A stretch of DNA of 64,000 bases from the NCBI GenBank assembly GCA_963971305.1, contig OZ020317.1:18804001-18868000 (forward strand). The letters run 5' to 3'. The DNA comes from Arcuatula senhousia. Taxonomy: Eukaryota > Mollusca > Bivalvia > Mytilida > Mytilidae. This document shows positions 57,540 through 64,000 of this stretch, in pieces. A program made the translations under genes and the position numbers. Under the pieces are notes generated by a model. That model saw only the letters and a list, made by a program, of their open reading frames with translations, made no database searches and had not been told where the DNA came from. The first letter of the stretch is position 1. Each line of letters starts with the position of its first letter.

Positions 57540-57875
57540 TTAAACCAAAACATAGGAAGGTCAAAATCCAAAACAGTTGAAAATGAAAAGTACTCAAAAC
57601 CAAAACGTTCGAACAAGGAAGCCAAATCCAGCACCGAGGATATCGACCATGTGCATTACATAGAAAGAAACCTGGTGTTTTTATCAATTTTGAATTTCAC
57701 AATCGGAAATTTCAGCGACAATATATTAGAAATTTTATGGTAATTCGTGTCAGACAAGTCTGACTACCAGGCTTGTGATTACCCTCGGGGACCTCTGGTC
57801 CACCAGCAGCGGTTATCACCCAGTGGTTTCAAAATTACAAATACCAAAACGCGGGTATACACGGTTAATTTGGAT

Positions 57876-57921
57876 ATGCTATATATCGATATTTCAAGGA
57901 GTAACCTCTCATCAGTAGCAT
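57876..57921 (-). ncRNA. Type I hammerhead ribozyme, family 2, copy 2
   Basis: Identical to copy 1, offset by 382 bp. A transcript across both would release a 382-nt unit. Confidence 0.85.
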
Positions 57922-58093
57922 TTAAACCAAAACATAGGAAGGTCAAAATCCAAAACAGTTGAAAATGAAAAGTACTCAAAACCAAAACGTTCGAACAAGG
58001 AAGCCAAATCCAGCACCGAGGATATCGACCATGTGCATTACATAGAAAGAAACCTGGTGTTTTTATCAATTTTGAATTTCACAATCGGAAATT

Positions 58094-58520
58094 ATAAATA
58101 TTTTGTTGGATAACACGCACAAACTAACCCCAATCATATATTTGAATTCCAGTATTTCCACAGAAAGTAATCCTCTTCTTTTATAACACTTACATCTCTG
58201 AAATCAAAATAAATACTTGTAAATTTTAACTAATAATAAAGCACATGTTCGGTGTATATTTAAATTTACTCAACCAAATCAAAACAGTTCTCGATAAAAC
58301 GACACGTGAACTTCATTCAATACAACAAGGTTATATGTCCTTGAAATAGAAAATACACAATGACATTATGTTCACAAATAAGCATTTATCTATTATTCAT
58401 ATGCTTGCTTAAAATTTGTTGGCATATATTTTCTTTAAAGTTATACATGTTCTAAGCTTTTCTCTACGCAAAAAACGTCCACACATGTGACTCAATATTT
58501 ATTTCATGAAATATCTTTTC
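58094..58520. other. AT-rich stretch, nothing recognised
   Basis: No supported features. Confidence 0.4.
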
Positions 58521-58740
58521 ATAGCCACCTAGGCCAATATGTGCTTGACCACCTAGGTCTATATGTTCATGGCCACCTAGGCCTATAAGTGCATGGCCAT
58601 CTAGGCCTATATGTGCATGACCACCTAGGTCTATATCATGGCCACCTAGGCCTATAAATTATCAGTGCATGGCCACCTAGGCCTATAAACATTCAGTGCA
58701 TGGCCACCTAGGCCTATGAAATATAAATGCATAGCCACCA
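58521..58740 (+). repeat. GGCCACCTAGGCCTATA minisatellite, 8 units
   Basis: CCTAGG (or TCTAGG) words start at 58528, 58552, 58576, 58600, 58624, 58645, 58676 and 58707. Spacing is 24 bp four times, then 21, 31 and 31. The unit consensus is GCATGGCCACCTAGGCCTAT plus 4 bases. A ninth, degenerate unit is at 58731. Each unit contains a palindrome around CCTAGG. Confidence 0.85.
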
Positions 58741-58866
58741 TAGCAAATAAAATGGAATACCTTACAGTATGACGTGTCGCACTCGACACGTCCGTTCCCT
58801 AGCATGGATATTAAAATAATGAGGATGAGTAACATGAACTTCCGCCTACGTCATCAGTTAATGAGA

Positions 58867-59556
58867 CTATAGAATATTGTAACAATTTAAAAAATCCACA
58901 ACGGAAAACAGCACGCAACATTCAATGTTACCAGCGTCCGCTGCTCTCTGTTTTGCAATTGGCCCTGGATTGTATGATTCAACCAAATTCTAAAGTGTCA
59001 TTGATAGACACCCTTCTTGAAAAAAACAAATAGTATAAGTTTTACGAATACTACCATCAGCTTTAATAAAGATTCATGGATTAGGACTGGCACATTTAAA
59101 ATGTTGCGGGGATAAACAAAAATTTCGGGTCCAACCTTCTCCCTAGTGATAATCAATAATTTAGAATAAACTCACAGTAAAAAAAATCGATATAAGTTCA
59201 ATTCAACAGGAGAGAACATAAGACACAAGAAAACCAAAAAAAGTAACGGGACGTAGGGATATTCTCCTGAGAACAAATGAAGTTACTGGCAGCTAGTTAA
59301 GAAGCTTCTATCGACTGATGTTAGAAAATCAAATATTTCCATTTTAAATTCAACACAAAACGTCAAACAATTGACGATTTGGGGACGGACATATTTTCCT
59401 GTTTTTTGCAAATAATAATTCTTTATTCTGTTTCAAAAAATTCGGTCTAATGCAATTGTAAAGTAATTTTTAATTAGCTAAAGATATTTGTTGTTGTTTC
59501 AGGTGGTAAATATGTGAATTTAAGTGACCAGTCTGCTTGCATTCTGTTGGCTTCCT
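58867..59556 (+). repeat. Duplicated segment, copy B, right part (includes family X)
   Basis: Collinear with 38219-38855 of copy A: CCACAACGGAAAACAGCACG, 'gtttgcaattggccctgga'-like, 'ggcacatttaaaatgttgcgggg', 'tcgactgatg', 'ccagtctgcttgcattctgttggct'. Confidence 0.7.
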
Positions 59557-60239
59557 CTTCAATTTACAACTTTTTAAATGCCATTTACAAAAAAAAAATA
59601 AATTGGCGAGTCTTTGTTATTGTAAGGTCTTTTCATTCTTTTCAGTGTTTTGTTTTTATTATATGATAAAGAAATTTTGAACTAACTGCTAAAAAAGACA
59701 GAGTTTTATTCATTATAATTCTTATATTAATAATTTACTCATATCAATTTGTAACTCTTGATTTTAAAATGTCTTCCATATTATGTATTTTTATAAACAT
59801 TAGTTTAGGGGTGTGATGTTTGAATACCTGATAGAGATTTTTTCCTTCGTGTTATAATTTAATTTTTTTCTTTGATTATCCCTTTTAAGAATTTATATTT
59901 TCTAAATCCAATATATATTTCTAGCACTGACAAGATTTTTTTTAGATTTCGATGTGTGTATTGATACATCTAAAAAAAAACATATTGACGGGAATATTTT
60001 GGTGTTTGGTGCAAGTACCCCCTTAGAGCTGTTTGGAAGAAAAAAACAACGTTTAAACGTTAGTTTGTCGAATACAAAAAAAAACTTAATAAAAATATAC
60101 AGTGGTGTCTAACAAATTTGTAAACGGATGAAATTAGGAAATTTACCTTCAAATATTTTGATTTAAATGCTACTCCTTTATACCTGCATTGTTGTATTCG
60201 TAATTTTACAATTCATATATTTTTTCACTCCCACGAAAA
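59557..60239. other. AT-rich stretch, nothing recognised
   Basis: No supported features. Possible further decayed downstream part of the relic at 60240-60655. Confidence 0.4.
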
Positions 60240-60655
60240 TACTAAAATTTCCTGAATTCTTCATGGAAAGAAATATTGAAATAAGCATCTGCCAGATCTA
60301 TTGATGTCAAAAATTATATCCATTAATTAAATCCAGGGAAATAGACAAATTTACTTATTTGAAATGCTGATATTGTACAAGCAAATGCAACTTTTTTCAG
60401 ATTTATTATCAGTCGAAAGGATTGGTAGTCCTTTTTTGTACTAAAAAAGATATTAACTGACCCTATACGGGTTGAACCTTTTTAAAAGTAATATTTATTT
60501 TACTTCTTCTGACACAATATCAGCTTTATCTTTAGAAAAAAAATAAAATCATTCATTCACGAAGAATGTTCGGGTACAAAACTGGACTTAAGTTTATAAC
60601 TATTTCGAACAGTGTCTAGAATCCATGGATCTGACGTCAACTTTTCCATTCTGCA
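60240..60655 (-). pseudogene. DIRS-like reverse transcriptase relic
   Basis: Minus-strand frames read MEKLTSDPWILDTVRNSYKL (the 'WxKLTSDPWILxxVxxGYxLEF' lead-in), then stops, then VNIFFSTKKDYQSFRLIINL (RT 'STIFLVPKKDGxxRxIINLK') and FLTSIDLADAYFNISFHEEF RKF (RT motif A, 'SIDLKDAYxHIPIHxxHRKF'). These motifs in this order are typical of DIRS/Ngaro tyrosine-recombinase retrotransposons. Several stops and indels make it dead. The YxDD motif was not found downstream. Confidence 0.6.
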
Positions 60656-61490
60656 AAAACTAATTTTCTAACCTGTGTAACATCTAACGACTGTAATTGT
60701 TTTTTAATCTTGGTGCTGCCCCATGTGATAACCCCTGGGGTAGCATCTGTTACCCCTTGCTCTGCCTCCCACTATACCTTGGGCCCTGCATATCTACAGG
60801 GCATCTTGAGCTAAAATCCATAAGAATGAAACTATGGTAGGCAGGATTATAAGTGGTTTCCATTGTTGATTTTTTTTATTGTCGTTTATATTGTAGGTTG
60901 TGTCGCGTACATTTACCCTACATCTCATCGTCTTCTTTTTTTTTTCATTTTACATATAGCAGTACTCAAATATCTATTTACTTCTGTACTACTAATGATG
61001 ATTCTTCGAAAGGAACAGTGTGATGAAAATACTAATTATAAAATCACCTATGTCGTTTACATTATTGATTTTTGCAGTGGTCAGTTCGAGCGTTGTGTAT
61101 TTGGTTTAAATAGATATTTACCTTATCGTAGTCTATTGATTATTAATCTTAGTTGTTGTTATCAGTTTTAAAAGGAACGGACGTTGAATTATTTCAAAGC
61201 AAGGTATGTGTTTATGAATTGTTTTATTTAGGATACTAATATATATCAAAGAATTGTATTAAAATAATGAGAATAAATGTGCATTACGATCTTACCGGAG
61301 AGGCATTTGTTTCTAGTAATTAAATATCCATGTTATAAACAAAAGCTAAAGTCTACTTTCGATTTCAATGTTTAATTCAATATTATAATTTTCAACATAG
61401 ATTTGCTATTTCGAAGACCATCGGACGTTCAGCCAACAAGTTTACATGACTTAAATCGCATGAGAGATGTAGAGCAACGTTCCACATACG
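60656..61490. other. Non-coding stretch with family X right-end motif
   Basis: At 60893-60930 is TAGGTTGTGTCGCGTACATT then ACCCTACATCTCATCG, the family X end. The 102-codon ORF 60863-61171 reads straight through it and is not supported. Short hairpins at 60735-60760 (CCCCTGGGG) and 60783-60802. Confidence 0.45.
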
Positions 61491-62090
61491 TATTTTTGCA
61501 TACGGTACTAAAATTTGCACACCATCCTCATATTTTGCACTAGAACACTTGATTTTTGCACACGACACCTAGGTATCAAATAGTATATAAAGGGCGGGAA
61601 AGCGCCAGTCGTGGTCTTGATTTCGTAGAGAGCGGATCGTTGAATTCATATAAAGGTCATATAAATCAACAGTCTCACATTGTGATTTACATTGATTTCA
61701 AATAGGATATTAAGTTTTAGGGTTATTGTGTTTATTAAGTTGTAGACGACAGTCTCACATGGTGATCGACATCGTCTAATAATTAGTTGGTTTATTTTGA
61801 ATTAAGTTGTTGGTATAGTTTGCTCATTGAGTTGTCGTGCTCATTGAGACTATTTTGTATTAAGTTATTAAGTTGCTCATTCAGGACTCATTTTGTATTA
61901 AGTTGTATCATAGTGTAGTAGTTGTTCAATTGAGAAGTTATCTTGATGTACGCTATTTAGTGGTTGATCTGTTCATTGAGAAGATTGTTAGTATTGGGTT
62001 ATTAGTTTCTATAGTTCACTCATTGAGAAAGTCTCATTTCTATCTCATATTGGTTGTTGCTCATTTGTTATTTGGCATGTAATCACCTTT
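61491..62090 (+). promoter_or_regulatory. Candidate promoter or LTR: phased TTTGCA repeats, TATA box, CTCATTGAG repeats
   Basis: TTTGCA occurs at 61495, 61514, 61534 and 61555 (spacing 19, 20, 21, about two helical turns), followed by TATATAAAGGGCGGG at 61584-61598. Predicted initiation is about 30 bp downstream, near 61615. Then follow two CAGTCTCACAT(T/G)GTGAT copies and repeated CTCATTGAG or close variants at about 61822, 61840, 61970 and 62018. No ORF with protein motifs follows. It may be an LTR or the promoter of an element or of a gene outside the window. Confidence 0.45.
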
Positions 62091-63016
62091 TGATTTTGTC
62101 GATTGAGTTTGGATAGAATTGATCAGTTTTATATACAAGTTTTCCTATACTGACATCGAGGTGTAGGTTAACTTCAGAATATCTCAACAACGGACCATAT
62201 TTTGTTCTTATTTATGTCACCCAGTTGTTAAGATATATAAAGCCCGCTCGGTATACACGTGACAACAGCAAATAATAAGGGTCATTGAGTCTAAAGCGAT
62301 GTGATTATCTATGATAATAAAACGCAATAACAAAGGGGAAATGAATAAATAGTACGTACATATGCATCTATATTCCAGATCACGGAGCCACTTTTCTTTA
62401 TTAGAAAAACTTAAGCGTGAATGATTTGTTATTATTCTGCTCATCAACAAAAACGCTCATGTCATGTTGTTATACTTAAAGTAATTAATGACTTTCTTCT
62501 AAAACTAAAACAAAAAATGGATAAAATCCGAAGAAGCATATCCATTTTGTTGCAGATTAGAGCAAATAAAACTAAAATCAGAATACCTTTACAAATTATT
62601 AACACTGAAAGTGTTAATAAAAATAGTCGTAGTTTGGTTTTCTTGAGGAGCGAAAACTACATTAATTAATTATCTGAACTGCTTCTTGAAACTATTTGTT
62701 GGGCTGATCTCAAGAAACATTGCTACATCTTCGAAAGATATGAAAAGGGTCATTCCGTGTATGGAGAGATAAATGCTTCTGTGGCATTCATTAAGCACAT
62801 ATTTGTTGGTTTCAATAAGAGTAGACTAGTTTGAACCACTACAAAGTCAATACTCGAATCATGCAAGCTGGAGAGGGATTGACATAAGGATCAAGCTTGG
62901 TTCGCATTCCGGATATTCAAATGCTTGAACTAATAAAATAATGTATTTGTTATTTGTGCATAGTAATTGAAGATGAGAAGCTTATCATTTGATGCACTTA
63001 TACTGTTTGTTTAAAA
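62091..63016. other. AT-rich stretch, nothing recognised
   Basis: The frame at 62421-62669 has no recognisable domain. Confidence 0.4.
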
Positions 63017-63115
63017 TACTGTTGATTCATTTATTTTCCTGGATACCACTTTTCGTGGTTTTATGGAAAAGGCTCAGGTCGTTGATTCCTGAATTTGTGG
63101 TTTCATCTCATGTCA
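63017..63115 (+). mobile_element. Fragment of the TTCGTGG MITE
   Basis: TACTGTTGATTCATTTATTT then 'tcctggataccacttttcgtgg' matches the right arm of the element at 42267-42477 in reverse orientation. Confidence 0.55.
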
Positions 63116-63506
63116 AAAACAGAGACAGCATAAAAGGCCTCTCGTAAAACGTAAGCATGAATAAAACAGTCCAGATATACTGACGTCATGAACAACAGCC
63201 TACGATTAATATCAAAAAGGAATTGTTTAATCAACATGGTTAACTGTAAAAAAAACAAACACAATGATCAAAGTTCATCGTTGATATCTTATATTTCATG
63301 TGTTTCTTGTAGTTTTATAGATTGATTTCTGTTACACTATCTACAACAGTAAGCTTGTACTCTCTTACGAAAAAAAGTAATAGCAGTGTATCCTATCATC
63401 AAGTTAGTTGTGATATTCATATTTTTGGACAATTGAATTGTACATGTATATGCTGACTTTATTTAAGTTATGATGCATATTATCTAATTGTTCAACTTTT
63501 AAACCC

Positions 63507-63765
63507 TTTTATCGGTAATTAGCGGCTTTTTCCTTTGATCTCATCTGCCTGATATTTTTTAGTATCATGGACAGTCCGTGATACAAGAAAATATCAGGTG
63601 GGAGCACTTGATGACTGTGACGTCATTACCGATAAAAAGAATATTATATACTTTCCTTTTTGATACTATCTACATCTAGTCTCGTATCAGACTCGTCCTA
63701 CCGGACTCGTCTGATACTCACCTAGATATAGATAGTATCAGAAAGGAAAGTACATAATATTCTAT
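63507..63765. repeat. Three nested or adjacent inverted repeats
   Basis: TTTTATCGGTAAT (63509-63521) mirrors ATTACCGATAAAA (63625-63637), enclosing CCTGATATTTT...AAAATATCAGG (63550-63599). Next, GAATATTATATACTTTCCTT (from 63639) mirrors 'aaggaaagtacataatattc' (to ~63763). An inner GTATCAGACTCGTCC/GGACTCGTCTGATAC surrounds TACC. Probably foldback or MITE sequence. Confidence 0.7.
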
Positions 63766-63900
63766 ATTGAATAATCCATAAGAATGTCCAAAAATCGAAG
63801 CTTACTTCGTCTATTTTTTAATATATTTTTTGCCTGCTTATTCGTTAAGGAATTGTAGAAGTTGACGTTTTTCATCGATTAGAATGAATATCTACAAGTA

Positions 63901-64000
63901 TAACATGGTCGATATCCTTAGTGTTGGATTTGGCTTCCCTGTTAAAACTGTTTTGGTTTCGAGTACTTTTCGTTGTTCAATACTTTGGGTATTGACCCTC
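63901..64000 (+). repeat. Start of another copy of the 382-bp retrozyme family (runs off the window)
   Basis: ACATGGTCGATATCCTTAGT then 'gttggatttggcttcc', 'gttttggtttcgagtacttttc' and 'actttgggtattgaccctc' match the minus strand of 57550-57650. This copy is therefore in sense orientation on plus. The hammerhead would lie ~40 bp beyond the window end. Confidence 0.7.

Larger units (their letters stand above)
57452..58093 (-). repeat. Second hammerhead-bearing tandem repeat, 382-bp unit, ~1.7 copies
   Basis: 57452-57711 and 57834-58093 are near-identical direct repeats offset by exactly 382 bp. The first copy includes the remaining ~122 bp of the unit (57712-57833). Each carries a minus-strand hammerhead (57494-57539, 57876-57921). 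The overlapping minus-strand ORFs (MIKTPGFFLCNAHGRYPRCW...) repeat with the unit and show no protein family. Fits a retrozyme insertion of one and a half units or more. Related pieces are at 6586-6625 and 63901-64000. Confidence 0.82.

Noticed and set aside
57439..58069. Two near-identical minus ORFs (82 and 96 codons) suggesting a duplicated small gene
   Set aside because: They are identical because the DNA is a 382-bp tandem repeat. The hammerhead core lies within them and the frames diverge immediately at the repeat edge. Better explained as RNA repeat units.
58838..58858. CTGATGA followed by GAA on the minus strand, a possible further hammerhead
   Set aside because: Stem II would be only two base pairs, the base after GAA is G instead of A, and no stem I complement exists.
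1..64000. CRISPR arrays, bacterial operons, prophage
   Set aside because: Introns, animal GPCR, Penelope-like and Tc1-like elements show eukaryotic nuclear DNA. The tandem repeats present have no unique-spacer pattern.

Overview
This window is AT-rich animal nuclear DNA. It looks like a bivalve mollusc and is most likely a mussel of the Mytilus type. That rests on several dispersed repeat families I recognise from bivalve sequence, an intron-containing neuropeptide GPCR gene, and tandem repeats carrying hammerhead ribozymes. The species call is inference. There is no bacterial-style gene organisation, and most of the window is repeat-derived or featureless AT-rich DNA.

Only one convincing host gene is present. 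It is a rhodopsin-class peptide receptor on the minus strand (24881-30342) in four coding exons with consensus splice sites and matching phases. The spliced product is 398 residues and has all seven transmembrane segments, DRY, CWLP and NPxxY. It most resembles leucokinin/lymnokinin-type receptors. Its introns hold a decayed Tc1-like transposon, a cluster of palindromes, a minisatellite and a reverse-transcriptase relic. A second, broken host-like fragment (52370-52890) encodes a C2H2 zinc-finger-like segment with a frameshift and an in-frame stop.

The most interesting content is a set of self-cleaving RNA repeats. A tandem array at 3351-4823 (357-364 bp units) carries a type I hammerhead ribozyme on the minus strand in every unit. 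A different 382-bp tandem unit at 57452-58093 carries a second hammerhead of unrelated stem sequence but canonical core. The two families share a short conserved module about 80 nt downstream of the cleavage site. A third, decayed hammerhead family occurs at 7833-7873 and 9638-9677. These fit animal 'retrozymes', non-autonomous circular-RNA retroelements. A Penelope-like retroelement (reverse transcriptase plus GIY-YIG endonuclease) lies in the same window at 15774-19257, in an inverted-duplicate arrangement with a near-intact ORF and a 13-bp flanking direct repeat, nested inside a TA-flanked foldback MITE.

Layout: 1-2.7 kb featureless; 3.3-4.85 kb retrozyme array; 5-15 kb dispersed repeats and minisatellites; 15.3-19.4 kb MITE plus Penelope-like element; 20-24.5 kb MITEs, RT relics and a 209-bp hairpin; 24.9-30.3 kb GPCR; 30.3-35.8 kb featureless; 35.8-38.9 kb first copy of a ~3.1-kb duplicated segment; 41.9-47.2 kb RT relics and MITEs; 48.5-51.3 kb nested inverted-repeat element; 52.4-53.7 kb zinc-finger relic and RT relic; 53.8-59.6 kb second copy of the duplicated segment, split by a 2.6-kb insertion that contains the second retrozyme; 60.2-60.7 kb DIRS-like RT relic; 61.5-62.1 kb promoter- or LTR-like region; 63.5-64 kb nested inverted repeats and the start of another copy of the second retrozyme.
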